Source: Nonomuraea solani
GTDB taxonomy: Bacteria; Actinomycetota; Actinomycetes; Streptosporangiales; Streptosporangiaceae
Direction of reading: 5' to 3'
Assembly (NCBI RefSeq): GCF_900108335.1
Contig: NZ_FNVT01000008.1
Span: forward strand, 406,644 to 470,643
Length of the DNA: 64,000 nt
A model generated the notes under the pieces. That model did not search any database. It was given only the letters and a program-made list of their open reading frames with translations, and was not told the DNA's origin. This document shows, one piece after another, positions 24,824 to 33,781 of this stretch. How positions within the stretch are numbered: position 1 is the first letter of the stretch; each line of letters opens with the position of its first letter. The position numbers and the translations under genes are program-made.

Positions 24824-25246
24824 CCCCGCAGCACGACCCGATCCAGCGCGCCACGATCACGTCGGCCTCGTCCCGCGCGACGACGTGACGGCCAGGCCCG
24901 ATCGAGGCCGCTCACGGTCCGGCGGGGGCTCACGGGGCGCCCTCAGCCGGTCCGGCCCCCGGTCACAGGATGCCGGGAGGCCCCTCGAAGTCCGGCTCGT
25001 GGCGTCGAATCGACACTCCCAAAGGTCTTTGGACGGCTTTTCGCCCGCCGGCCCACATCGGGGTGCGCGATCGCCGGGGGCGGGCCCCCACAGGACGCGG
25101 CCCGAGGCTCATAGGCGCGCCAGCGCCCCCCGTCGCGAGGACCTCGCCCTTCGGGGGGGCGAGGGGGGCGGAGCCCCCTGGGAGGCGCTGTCTGGAACTT
25201 CGTGCGCGAAGCGCTGATCGATGGAAGGCCCTGCGTGCAGGCCCCG
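24824..25246. other. Intergenic region, no gene seen; contains a dispersed repeat
   Basis: High-GC sequence between two convergent genes with no credible reading frame. The segment 25164-25194 is closely similar, in inverted orientation, to 53364-53392 after a different operon (shared core GGAGCCCC and GCGCTGTCTG). Its internal GGGGGC/GCCCCC complementarity can fold, so it may also act as a terminator. Confidence 0.5.
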
Positions 25247-26251
25247 CTACGTGGTGGAGAAGGCGGCGTCGAAGGCGGTGGTGGGTGGGGTGATGGAGTT
25301 GAGCTTGCGGATGTAGCCCAGGGCCTCCTTGGCCCCGTCGAGGCGGTCCATGCCCGCGTCCTCCCACTCGATCGAGATCGGACCTTCGTACCCGATCGAG
25401 TTCAGCGCCCGGAAGCAGTCTTCCCAGGGCACGTCGCCGCGCCCGGTCGAGACGAAGTCCCAGCCCCGCCGCATGTCCGCCCACGGCAGGTGCGACGACA
25501 GGCGGCCCTTGCGGCCGTCGCCGACGCGGACGCGGGTGTCCTTGCAGTCGACGTGGTAGATGCGGTCCTTGAAGTCCAGGATGAACGCCACCGGGTCCAG
25601 GTCCTGCCAGACCATGTGGGACGGGTCCCAGTTGAGGCCGAACGCGGGCCGGTGGCCGATGGCCTCCAGGGTGCGCACGGTCGTGTGGTAGTCGTAGGCG
25701 ATCTCGCTCGGGTGGATCTCGTGGGCGAAGCGGACGCCGACCTCGTCGAAGACGTCGAGGATCGGGTTCCACCGGTCCGCGAAGTCCTGGTAGCCGGCCT
25801 CCACCATCGAGGCGGGCACCGGCGGGAACATGGCCACCGTGTGCCAGATCGACGAGCCCGTGAAGCCCACCACGGTGTCCACGCCCAGCAGGGCCGCGGC
25901 GCGGGCGGTGTTCTTCATGTCCTCGGCGGCCGCCTGGCGTACCGACTCGGGGTCGCCCGAGCCCCAGATGCGGGCCGGGAGGATGGCCTTGTGGCGCTCG
26001 TCGATCGGGTGGTCACAGACCGCCTGGCCGACGAGGTGGTTGGAGATGGTCCACACCTTCAGGCCGTGTTTGTCGAGCTGGGCGCGCTTCTGATCCACGT
26101 AGGACGGATCCGCCACCGCCTGGGCGACGTCGAAGTGGTCGCCCGAGCAGGCGATCTCCAGGCCGTCGTAGCCCCATTCGGCCGCCAGCCGGCAGACCTC
26201 CTCGAAGGGCAGGTCCGCCCACTGTCCCGTGAACAGCGTGACCGGTCGCAT
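25247..26251 (-). CDS. Sugar phosphate isomerase/epimerase (xylose-isomerase-like TIM barrel)
   Basis: 334 residues. AP-endonuclease-2-type TIM barrel with VTLFTGQWADLPFEEVCRLAAEWGYDGLE at the N-terminus, metal/substrate residues in DTVVGFTGS, FAHEIHPSEIAYDY near residue 178, FGLNWDPSHMVWQ near 206, YHVDCKDT near 235 and PISIEWEDAGMD near 294. Such enzymes isomerise or epimerise keto sugars or inositol derivatives. Start ATG shares a base with the stop of the Gfo/Idh gene (TGATG), and the pair is typical of inositol-type or rare-sugar catabolism. Confidence 0.87.
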   Translation of the reverse strand: MRPVTLFTGQWADLPFEEVCRLAAEWGYDGLEIACSGDHFDVAQAVADPSYVDQKRAQLDKHGLKVWTISNHLVGQAVCDHPIDERHKAILPARIWGSGDPESVRQAAAEDMKNTARAAALLGVDTVVGFTGSSIWHTVAMFPPVPASMVEAGYQDFADRWNPILDVFDEVGVRFAHEIHPSEIAYDYHTTVRTLEAIGHRPAFGLNWDPSHMVWQDLDPVAFILDFKDRIYHVDCKDTRVRVGDGRKGRLSSHLPWADMRRGWDFVSTGRGDVPWEDCFRALNSIGYEGPISIEWEDAGMDRLDGAKEALGYIRKLNSITPPTTAFDAAFSTT

Positions 26252-27402
26252 CAGTCCTCCACGTTCGTGTAGCGGCTGCCCTCAGCCGCGCTGCGCTCGA
26301 CCGCCTCCAGCACCCGCTGCACGCGCAGCCCGTCGGCGAACGACGGCGTGGGGTCGGCTCCGGTGGCGACCGCTTCCAGGAAGTCCCTGATCTCGTGGGT
26401 GAAGGTGTGCTCGTAGCCGAGACCGTGGCCGGGTGGCCACCAGGCGCCGACGTACGGGTGGTCGGGTTCGGTGACCAGGATCCGCTCGAATCCGCCGCCG
26501 TTGGCGCTGAACCACAGTTCGTTCATGGCCTCGAAGTCGAACGCCAGGCTGCCGAGCGAGCCGTTGATCTCGATGCGCATCGCGTTCTTGCGCCCGTTGG
26601 CGAACCGGGTGGCCTCGAACGAGGCCACCGCGCCGCCCGACAGCCGGCCGATGAACAGCGCCGCGTCGTCGACGGTGACGGTGCCCTTCTCGGCGGACGC
26701 GGTCGCGCCCAGGCCGGCCGACTCGGACGCCAGCGGACGTTCCTTGATGAACGTCTCGGTCAGCGCCGAGACGCCCACCACGTTCTGCCCGGTGACGAAC
26801 TGGGCGGCGTCCACGATGTGCGAGCCGATGTCGCCGAGCGCGCCGGCTCCGGCCTTGTCCTTCTGCAGCCGCCAGACCAGCGGGAACTCGGGGTCGACGA
26901 TCCAGTCCTGCAGGTACTGCGCGCGTACGTGCCGGATCTCACCGAGTCGTCCCTCTTCGACGTACCGGCGGGCGAGCGCAATCGCGGGCACCCGCCGGTA
27001 GTTGAAGGCCACCATGCTCTTGCCCGGCGCCGCCGCCGCGGCCGCCACCATGGCCTGAGCCTCGGCGACGGTGTTGGCCAGCGGTTTCTCGCAGAGCACA
27101 TGTTTGCCGGCCTGCAGCGCGGCGATGGCGATCTCGGCGTGGGAGTCGCCAGGCGTGCAGATGTCGACGATCTGCACGTCGTCACGCTTGACCAGCTCTC
27201 TCCAGTCCGTCTCGATATCGGCCCAGCCGAGCTGCGCGGCGGCGGCTTCGGTACGCTCCTTCGACCTGCCGGAGAGCACCGCCATCCGCGGTGTCACCGG
27301 CAGGTCGAAGAAGGCCCCCACGCTCCGCCAGGCTTGGGAGTGGACACGGCCCATGAAGGCGTAGCCGACCATGCCCACGCCGATGGTGGTTCTGTCTGAC
27401 AT
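26251..27402 (-). CDS. Gfo/Idh/MocA-family sugar or inositol dehydrogenase
   Basis: 383 residues. Rossmann motif GVGMVGYAFMGRVHSQAWR at residues 8-26, family signature HVLCEKPLANTVAEAQAM near 93 with the conserved EKP Lys, and DIGSHIVDAAQFVTG near 181 giving the catalytic Asp/His pair. NAD(P)-dependent oxidation of a sugar or cyclitol, with the product passed to the downstream isomerase. The gene follows the binding protein of the second sugar transporter on the minus strand (17-bp gap). Confidence 0.9.
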   Translation of the reverse strand: MSDRTTIGVGMVGYAFMGRVHSQAWRSVGAFFDLPVTPRMAVLSGRSKERTEAAAAQLGWADIETDWRELVKRDDVQIVDICTPGDSHAEIAIAALQAGKHVLCEKPLANTVAEAQAMVAAAAAAPGKSMVAFNYRRVPAIALARRYVEEGRLGEIRHVRAQYLQDWIVDPEFPLVWRLQKDKAGAGALGDIGSHIVDAAQFVTGQNVVGVSALTETFIKERPLASESAGLGATASAEKGTVTVDDAALFIGRLSGGAVASFEATRFANGRKNAMRIEINGSLGSLAFDFEAMNELWFSANGGGFERILVTEPDHPYVGAWWPPGHGLGYEHTFTHEIRDFLEAVATGADPTPSFADGLRVQRVLEAVERSAAEGSRYTNVED

Positions 27403-27419
27403 GCAACCCCCGATCAGGA

Positions 27420-28466
27420 TCAGGATTCGAAGCCGAGCGCCAGGTACTTCTCGACGTTGTCCTTGGTAATGGTCTCGGACGCGAGCGTGATCGACTGGGG
27501 AACCTGGTTTTCCACCAGATCGCTCATGCCCTTCCCCTGTGCTATCAGACGCGCGAGCTTGATCGCCGAGGAGGCCATGGTCGGGCTGTAGGTGACCGTG
27601 GCCTTCAACACCGAGGAGCCGGACTGGATCTCCTTCATCGCGTTCAGCGAACCGGCCCCGCCGACCATGATGAACTCGGTCCTGCTGGCCTCCTTGATCG
27701 CGGCCAGCACGCCGACGCCCTGGTCGTCGTCGTGGTTCCAGAGCGCGTCGATCTTCTTGTGTGCCTGGAGCAGCGACGTGGCCACCTGGTTGCCGGTCTC
27801 GACGGTGAACTTGGCGTCCTGCTTGGCCGTCACGCTGAATCCGTACGTCTTCAGCGCGTCGGCGAAGCCCTTGCTGCGGTCCTGTGTCAGCGGCAGCGTG
27901 GCGATGCCCTGGATCTCGACGATCACCGGGTTCGACACGTCCTTGTCCTTGAGCTGCTTGCCGATGTAGTGGCCGGCGGCCACGCCCATGCCGTAGTTGT
28001 CGCCGCCGATCCAGGTCCGGTACGCCAGCTTGTCGGGGAAGATGCGGTCGAGGTTGATGACCGGGATCCCCGCCTGGGTGGCCTGCAGCGCGACCTGGTT
28101 GAGCTGCTGACCGTCGTTGGGCAGGATGACCAGCGCGTTCACCTTGGCCGCGATCAGCGACTCGACCGCGGAGATCTGCTGGTTGATGTCGTTCGTGGGC
28201 TCCACGGGCTTGAAATCGACGTCGGTGTACTGCTTCGCGGCGCTTTCGGCGTTCTTGGCAATGGCCGCGATCCAGCCGTGGTCGGCGGCCGGCGCCGAGA
28301 AGCCGATCACGACCTTCGTGCCCGGCTGGTCGTTGCCGCTGGGCGCCGGAGCGGGCGCCGCGGCCGCGGACGTCGGTGCGGCCGCCGGCTCGTTGCTGGT
28401 GCAGCCAGCCGCTAAGAGTACGGCCCCGCCGACGAGGAATCCCCTGCGCGCGACGTTGTCACTCAT
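27420..28466 (-). CDS. Sugar-binding lipoprotein of the second ABC transporter
   Basis: 348 residues from ATG 28466; the open frame upstream of this is antisense to the permease. Twin-arginine ARRGFLVGG at residues 6-14 followed by lipobox LLAAGC (Cys22), so Tat export and lipidation are plausible. Ala/Pro-rich linker, then a ribose-binding-type fold (KVVIGFSAPAADHGWIAAIAKNA..., VILPNDGQQLNQVAL, WIGGDNYGMGVAAG, LWNHDDDQGVGVLAAI). The ligand is unknown. Its start overlaps the permease stop (ATGA 28463-28466). Confidence 0.9.
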   Translation of the reverse strand: MSDNVARRGFLVGGAVLLAAGCTSNEPAAAPTSAAAAPAPAPSGNDQPGTKVVIGFSAPAADHGWIAAIAKNAESAAKQYTDVDFKPVEPTNDINQQISAVESLIAAKVNALVILPNDGQQLNQVALQATQAGIPVINLDRIFPDKLAYRTWIGGDNYGMGVAAGHYIGKQLKDKDVSNPVIVEIQGIATLPLTQDRSKGFADALKTYGFSVTAKQDAKFTVETGNQVATSLLQAHKKIDALWNHDDDQGVGVLAAIKEASRTEFIMVGGAGSLNAMKEIQSGSSVLKATVTYSPTMASSAIKLARLIAQGKGMSDLVENQVPQSITLASETITKDNVEKYLALGFES

Positions 28467-29470
28467 GGTGCTCTCTCCTTCAGGTTCCGCCGCTGGAGAA
28501 GGACGGCGACGACGATGATCAGGCCCTTGGCGATCAGCTGGTCGCTGGTGTTGAGCCCGTTGAGAATGAAGAGGTTGGTGATGAGGGTGAAGATCAGCAG
28601 GCCCAGGATCGAGCCCACGATCGTGCCACGCCCCCCGGTGAGGAGCGTGCCGCCGATGATCACGGCGGCGATGGCGTCGAGTTCGTACAGGTCGCCGTGG
28701 GTGGACGAACCGGTCGTGGTGCGGGCCATGATCAGGACGGCCGCGATGCCGCAGCACAGCCCCGACAGCGCGTAGAGCAGCATCGTGTGCTTGCGTACGT
28801 CGATGCCGGCCAGCCGGGCCGCCTCGGGGTTGCCGCCGACCGCGTACGTGCGCCGCCCGAACGTCGTGCGGTTGAGCACGATCCAGCCGAGCACCACGAC
28901 CAGCGCGAAGATGTAGACCAGCAGCGGGACGCCGAGCAGGCGCGTGGTGGACAGCTCGACGAGGGAGGAGTTCTCGCTCTGGATGAGCTGCGTCTTGCGG
29001 TCGGACATGCGCTGCGCCAGCCCGCGGGCGGCGACGAGCATGGCCAGGGTGGCGATGAACGGCACCAGCCGCCCGTACGAGATCAGTAACCCGTTGACCA
29101 GCCCCGCCCCGGTGCCGACGAGGATCGCGCAGATCACCATCACCACCGGCCCGTACGACTGTGTGGCCAGCGTCGTCGCCCAGACCGAGGCCAGCGCCAT
29201 GACGGCGCCCACCGACAGGTCGATGCCGCCGCCGATGATCACGAACGTGGCCCCGACCGTGATCACGCCGATGGTGGCGGCCAGGGACAGGATGCTGACC
29301 AGGTTGGAGGCGGTGGCGAAGTTCTCCGGACGGGTGACCAGGCCGACGACGATCAGCAGCGCCAGCGCTCCGAGGAGCCCGAGATGTCGCATCTCGCTGA
29401 CCCCTCGGAACGCGGGCAGCGCCGGGGCGGCCGCCTTCCCCGCGGCCCGGTCCGTTGTGGGCTCGCTCAT
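28463..29470 (-). CDS. Sugar ABC transporter permease (RbsC family), second operon
   Basis: 335 residues from ATG 29470 (MSEPTTDRAAGKAA...). RbsC-type core: GATFVIIGGGIDLSVGAVMALASV near residue 71, ATLAMLVAARGLA near 140, and FGRRTYAVGGNPEAARLAGI near 209, the coupling loop. About ten membrane helices. Start is joined to the ATPase stop by TGATG. Inner-membrane channel of the importer. Confidence 0.9.
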   Translation of the reverse strand: MSEPTTDRAAGKAAAPALPAFRGVSEMRHLGLLGALALLIVVGLVTRPENFATASNLVSILSLAATIGVITVGATFVIIGGGIDLSVGAVMALASVWATTLATQSYGPVVMVICAILVGTGAGLVNGLLISYGRLVPFIATLAMLVAARGLAQRMSDRKTQLIQSENSSLVELSTTRLLGVPLLVYIFALVVVLGWIVLNRTTFGRRTYAVGGNPEAARLAGIDVRKHTMLLYALSGLCCGIAAVLIMARTTTGSSTHGDLYELDAIAAVIIGGTLLTGGRGTIVGSILGLLIFTLITNLFILNGLNTSDQLIAKGLIIVVAVLLQRRNLKERAP

Positions 29471-30954
29471 CACGCCGCCCTCCCATTCATGATCATGTCG
29501 AGTACGCGGTGCTCGTCCAGCTCGGTGGCGTCGCCCTCGTGAATGACCGATCCCTCGCGCAGCACCAGCACCCGGTCGGCCAGGCCGAGCACCTCCGGCA
29601 CCTCGCTGGAGACCAGCAGCACGCCGATGCCCTGCTCGGCCAGGTCGTGGATCACGGCGTAGAGCTCGGCCCTGGCGCCGACGTCCACCCCTCGGGTGGG
29701 CTCGTCGAGCAGGAGCAGCTTGCGGCTGCCGAGCAGCCAGCGGGCGAGGACGGCCTTCTGCTGGTTGCCCCCGGAAAGGTTTCTGATCGGACGTTCGGTG
29801 TCGGGTGGCCGGATGTCCAGCATTTCCGACAGCCGCCTGGCCTCGTCGCGTTCGCGCTTGCGGTCGATCCAGCCGAACCTGGCGAACTCCGGCAGGCTGC
29901 CCAGCGTGATGTTGGCCGTGATGCTCTGGTCGAGGAGCAGGGCCTGGGCCTTGCGCTCCTCGGGGGCCAGGCCCATGCCGCGCCTGACGGTGCTGACGAC
30001 GCCACGGCGTACCGGCTTGCCGTCGAGCAGGACGCGGCCGGTGGCCGGGCGGGCGCCGTACACGGCTTCGAGGATCTCCGAGCGGCCCGAGCCGACGAGG
30101 CCGGCCAGGCCCACGATCTCGCCCGCCCGCACGGAGAACGAGACGTCGGCGAAGACCCCCTTGGCGCTCAGCCCCTCGACGCGGAGCACCTCCTCGCCCA
30201 GCGTGCGCCCGCCACGGGGCGGGAACACGTACTCGACGTTCCTGCCGGTCATGAGGGAGACGATCTGGGTGGTGGGGGTGTCGCGGGCGGGCAGGCCGAC
30301 CGCGACCGTGCGGCCGTCCTTCAGTACGGTGACGCGGTCGCCGATCTCGCGGATCTCCTCCAGGCGATGCGAGATGTAGACGACGGCCACGCCCTGGGCG
30401 GTGAGCTCGCGGATGATGCGGAAGAGGTTGGCGACCTCGTCGTGGGCGAGGGCGGCAGACGGCTCGTCCATGATGATCAGGCGCGCGTCGTGGGAGAGCG
30501 CGCGGGCCATCGAGACCACCTGCTTGGCGGCCGGCGACAGCCGTCCGACCTCGATCGACGGACGGATCTCGCCGTGACCGAGGCGCTCCAGCACCTCCCG
30601 GGCGGCGCGCCGGGCGGCCGCCCTGTTGACGAAGCCGAAGCGGGCGTGCTCGTGGCCGAGAAAGATGTTCTCGGCCACGCTGAGCCCGTCGACCAGGTCC
30701 AGTTCCTGGTAGATGGTGGCGAAACCCAGCTTGATGGCGTCGATGGGGCTGTTCGGGCGTACTTCCGTCTCGTTGAAGACGATCGTGCCCTCGTCCGGTT
30801 GGTGGACTCCGGCCAGCACCTTGATCAGGGTGGACTTGCCGGCGCCGTTCTGGCCGAGCAGGCAGTGCACCTCGCCGGCCCGTACGTCCAGATCGACCCC
30901 GTCGAGCGCGCGCACGCCGGGGAACTGCTTGACGATGCCCTTCATGACCAGCAT
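29470..30954 (-). CDS. Sugar ABC transporter ATP-binding protein, two NBDs, second operon
   Basis: 494 residues. NBD1: GQNGAGKST near residue 37, signature LSPAAKQVVSMARALS, Walker B LIIMDEPSAAL. NBD2: degenerate Walker A GLVGSGRSEI, signature LSGGNQQKAVLARWL, intact Walker B LLLLDEPTRGVDVGA. This is the ordinary RbsA/MglA pattern and makes a useful contrast with the ATPase at 1065-2543. It starts 12 bp after the ROK regulator stop, so regulator and transporter are co-transcribed. Confidence 0.92.
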   Translation of the reverse strand: MLVMKGIVKQFPGVRALDGVDLDVRAGEVHCLLGQNGAGKSTLIKVLAGVHQPDEGTIVFNETEVRPNSPIDAIKLGFATIYQELDLVDGLSVAENIFLGHEHARFGFVNRAAARRAAREVLERLGHGEIRPSIEVGRLSPAAKQVVSMARALSHDARLIIMDEPSAALAHDEVANLFRIIRELTAQGVAVVYISHRLEEIREIGDRVTVLKDGRTVAVGLPARDTPTTQIVSLMTGRNVEYVFPPRGGRTLGEEVLRVEGLSAKGVFADVSFSVRAGEIVGLAGLVGSGRSEILEAVYGARPATGRVLLDGKPVRRGVVSTVRRGMGLAPEERKAQALLLDQSITANITLGSLPEFARFGWIDRKRERDEARRLSEMLDIRPPDTERPIRNLSGGNQQKAVLARWLLGSRKLLLLDEPTRGVDVGARAELYAVIHDLAEQGIGVLLVSSEVPEVLGLADRVLVLREGSVIHEGDATELDEHRVLDMIMNGRAA

Positions 30955-30966
30955 CGGGAGTCCCTT

Positions 30967-32127
30967 TCAGGCGTTGACGATGCGGTTGATGTTGTCGGGT
31001 GACAGATAGTGCTCGATCGCGAGGATCCCCGCGCCGAGCGCGGCCGCGTTGATGCCGGTACGGCTCCGCGTGATCGACAGATGGTGCGTGGCCAGCGGCA
31101 GCGACCGGCGGTAGACCGTCTCCCTGATGCCGGCCAGCAGATGTTCGTGCACCCGCGACAACGCGCCGCCGATGACGATGACCTCGGGGTTGAAGAAGTT
31201 GACCAGGCTCGCCAGCACCTCTCCGATGAGCCGGCCGGCCTCTCTGACCAGCCGCAGCGCCTGGGTGTTGCCCGACTGTACGAGCGCCACGACGTCGGCC
31301 CCCGACTCGGCCGCGAGGCCCAGCTCGGTCAGCCGGCGCGCGATCGCGGCCCCGCCGGCCACGGCCTCCAGGCAGGCGCTGTTGCCACACCGGCAGCCGG
31401 CGTCCTCGTGGCCGCTGACCCGGATGTGCCCGATGTCGCCGGCCGAACCCTGGGCGCCCCTGTGCAGTTTGCCCTCGGCCATGATCCCGCAGCCGATGCC
31501 GGTGCCGACCTTGACGAACAGCAGGTGGCTGGTGCCGGGGAAGGCGTTGCGGTGCTCCCCCAGCGCCATGACGTTGACGTCGTTGTCGACCAGGACCTCG
31601 ACCCCGCCGCCGAAGTATTCGGGGATGGGGTAGTCGTTCCAGCCCGGCATGATCGGCGGATTGTTCGGCCGTCCGGTGGCGAACTCCACCGGGCCCGGCA
31701 CCCCGATCCCCACCGCGCGCAGCGCCACCCGGGGCCGTCCCACCTGGTCGAGCAGGTGGTCGAGCCGCTGGCTGACGTGCGCGAGCACCTGTTCGGGCCC
31801 CTCGCCGATCAGCAGCCCGTCCTCGCACTCGGCCAGCACGTTGCCGGAGATGTCCATCAGGGCGACCCGGCAGTGCGTGGCACCCAGATCGACGCCGGCG
31901 AAGGCGTGGTCCTCGGTGTGCAGGCGCAACTGCCGTGGTGGCCGGCCACCGGTGGACTCGCCGCTCTCGGTCTCCTCGACCAGGCCACGTTCGATCAGCG
32001 CGTCGACGCGCTGGGAGATCGTGGACCTGGCCAGGCCCGTGAGCCTCGCCAGATCGGAACGGGTCGTCGCCGAGCCCGCGCTGATCAGCGTCAGCACGTC
32101 GCCGGCCGAGCCCGGCTGGGGGGTCAT
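30967..32127 (-). CDS. ROK-family transcriptional regulator (NagC/XylR type)
   Basis: 386 residues. N-terminal winged helix: TTRSDLARLTGLARSTISQRVDALIERGLV near residues 21-50. The ROK sugar-kinase-like domain follows with GVDLGATHCRVALMD near 84, GIGVPGPVEF near 140, and the zinc motif GCRCGNSACLEAVAGG near 243. It most likely represses its own operon until the transported sugar or a derivative binds. There is no Shine-Dalgarno sequence: the promoter -10 box ends six bases before the ATG, so translation is probably leaderless. Confidence 0.9.
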   Translation of the reverse strand: MTPQPGSAGDVLTLISAGSATTRSDLARLTGLARSTISQRVDALIERGLVEETESGESTGGRPPRQLRLHTEDHAFAGVDLGATHCRVALMDISGNVLAECEDGLLIGEGPEQVLAHVSQRLDHLLDQVGRPRVALRAVGIGVPGPVEFATGRPNNPPIMPGWNDYPIPEYFGGGVEVLVDNDVNVMALGEHRNAFPGTSHLLFVKVGTGIGCGIMAEGKLHRGAQGSAGDIGHIRVSGHEDAGCRCGNSACLEAVAGGAAIARRLTELGLAAESGADVVALVQSGNTQALRLVREAGRLIGEVLASLVNFFNPEVIVIGGALSRVHEHLLAGIRETVYRRSLPLATHHLSITRSRTGINAAALGAGILAIEHYLSPDNINRIVNA

Positions 32128-32133
32128 GTCGAA

Positions 32134-32162
32134 ACAGTAAGATCACCGATGCGGCAAATCAA
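32134..32162 (-). promoter_or_regulatory. Promoter of the ROK/sugar operon (leaderless)
   Basis: On the minus strand TTGATT (32157-32162), a 17-bp spacer and TACTGT (32134-32139). Transcription would start at about 32127, the first base of the ATG. Confidence 0.55.
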
Positions 32163-32272
32163 GAGCGGGAATCGACCAAACTCGCCCAACTTCCGCCGAA
32201 GATCGAACAAAGACCGGTTTGTGCTTAGATTTCGGCACATTTCGGTGCTTGTTGCGGCCTGGGGAACCTGCC

Positions 32273-32956
32273 TTGATCCGTCGTGCTCTCCTGGTCGTCC
32301 TGCCGACCCCGATCGTCTCCGTTCTGCTGTGGTGGGGCCAGCCCCCGCTCTCCCCTCACACGGGTGGTGCTTTCGCCCGCGACGGCCGGGCTCTCTACGC
32401 GGCGGCCATGGCGCTCGAGCGGTCCGGGGCCTTCTCCTGGGACGCCTATAGAGCGATCACCTGCAACGACACCTCATCGCGGCCGACGCCGGAGCTCGTC
32501 GAGGCGCAGGCGAGGGTGGTCCGCAAGAAGGCGCCGATCTTCGGCAACTGGGCGGCGTGGAACGAGCTCCAATGCCAGGGCTGGGACACGGTCGCCGGTG
32601 ATCTGTGGCTGAGCGGTCCGCGCAGGCCGCCCTCGCCGATCATGATCGTGGGCACGACCGGCGACACCGTGGTCCCCTACGTGGCGGTCACGCAGCTCCG
32701 GTCCGGCTTTCCCGGCTCCGCCCTGGTGACGTACGAGGGCGGGTCGCACACCGCGTACGGATCGGGCGTGCGCTGCGTCAATCAGGCGGTGGAGGCGTAC
32801 CTGCTGGACAGGAAGGTCCCCACCGCCGAGGTGGTGTGCCCGGCGGTGGGAGCGAAAAGCCTTAGAGCATCGCCTTCATCGAGTCGGACGCCGTCAGCAC
32901 GTAAGGCTGCTCGGCCATCACCGTCTCCCAGTTGTCGGCGATCGCCTCGGGCGTGA
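32273..32956 (+). pseudogene. Remnant of a secreted TAP-like alpha/beta hydrolase (internally deleted)
   Basis: From TTG 32273 the frame encodes a signal-like N-terminus (IRRALLVVLPTPIVSVLLWWG) followed within about 40 residues by the C-terminal TAP-like domain: WNELQCQGWD, PIMIVGTTGDTVVPYVAV (containing the catalytic Asp region), and ALVTYEGGSHTAYGSG with the catalytic His, ending near EVVCPA at about 32846. Normal members have about 450-500 residues. The whole nucleophile-elbow half with the catalytic Ser is missing, and the frame then runs about 95 bp into the antisense of the next gene. I read this as an internally deleted, inactive remnant. Confidence 0.65.
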
Positions 32957-33734
32957 GGTCGTCGGTCTTCCAGCCCGGCCCCTCCGCCACGAACACCCGC
33001 GCCACCCGCCCGCCCCCGACGGTGAAGACCTCGCCGCTGGCCTCGCACGACTCGTGCCCGAGGTAGGCCACCAGCGCGCTTACCCGCTCCGGCGTGAACT
33101 TGGCCTCGAACTCCGCCGGCAGCAGCGCCTCCGTCATCCGGGTCCAGGCGATGGGCGCGATGGCGTTGGCCTTGATGCCGTTGCGGGCCCCCTCGATGCC
33201 GAGCGTCTTGGTCAGGCCCACGAGGCCCATCTTGGCGGTGGAGTAGTTGGCCTGGCCGAAGTTGCCGAACAGGCCCGCCGGGCTGGAGGTGTTGACGATG
33301 CGCCCGTAGCCGGCCTCCTTCATGAACGGGTAGGCGGCCTGGCTGACCAGGTAGGAGCCGCGTACGTGCACCGCCAGCACCCCGTCGAAGTCCTCCGCCG
33401 TCATCTTGCCGAACGACTTGTCCCGCAGGATGCCGGCGTTGTTGACGACGATGTCCACCCGGCCGAACGCGTCGGCGGCGGCCCGCACGATGGCCCTGGC
33501 GCCCTCGGGCGTGGCGACGTTGTCGGCGTTGGCGATGGCCTGGCCGCCGTTCTTCGTGATGAGGTCGGCCACCTCGGCGGCGGGCCCCGCCGAGGCGCCC
33601 GAGCCGTCGAGCGCACCCCCGAGGTCGTTGACGACGACCTTGGCGCCCCGCTCGGCCAGCAGCAGCGCGTGCGACCTGCCGAGGCCGTGCCCCGCCCCCG
33701 TGATGATCGCGACCCTGTCATCGAACCGAAGCAT
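32862..33734 (-). CDS. SDR dehydrogenase, 3-hydroxyacyl-CoA dehydrogenase-like (17beta-HSD4/MFE-2 type)
   Basis: 290 residues from ATG 33734, supported by GGGAGG six bases upstream; the frame continues upstream but without support. Nucleotide motif ITGAGHGLGRSHALLLAERGAKVVVNDLGG at residues 10-39 with the insert GALDGSGASAG typical of the dehydrogenase part of multifunctional enzyme type 2, NNAGILRDKSF near 100, catalytic YSTAK near 165. The C-terminal EVFTVGGGRVARVF extension also fits. It probably oxidises 3-hydroxyacyl-CoA in fatty-acid or sterol side-chain breakdown. An AGAA-N5-TTCT palindrome (33752-33764) lies just upstream. Confidence 0.88.
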   Translation of the reverse strand: MLRFDDRVAIITGAGHGLGRSHALLLAERGAKVVVNDLGGALDGSGASAGPAAEVADLITKNGGQAIANADNVATPEGARAIVRAAADAFGRVDIVVNNAGILRDKSFGKMTAEDFDGVLAVHVRGSYLVSQAAYPFMKEAGYGRIVNTSSPAGLFGNFGQANYSTAKMGLVGLTKTLGIEGARNGIKANAIAPIAWTRMTEALLPAEFEAKFTPERVSALVAYLGHESCEASGEVFTVGGGRVARVFVAEGPGWKTDDLTPEAIADNWETVMAEQPYVLTASDSMKAML

Positions 33735-33751
33735 CGAACCTCCCACGAAGG

Positions 33752-33764
33752 AGAACAACATTCT
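33752..33764. promoter_or_regulatory. AGAA-N5-TTCT operator candidate before the SDR gene
   Basis: AGAACAACATTCT, extended on the minus strand to TAGAATGTTGTTCT. The same layout occurs at 34860-34874 and 49067-49078. Confidence 0.45.
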
Positions 33765-33781
33765 AGTGAGGCAACGATAAC

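Noticed and set aside
28463..32146. A 1227-residue frame joining permease, ATPase and regulator regions
   Set aside because: Only its last 335 residues are a real permease; upstream it is out of frame with the true ATPase and ROK genes.
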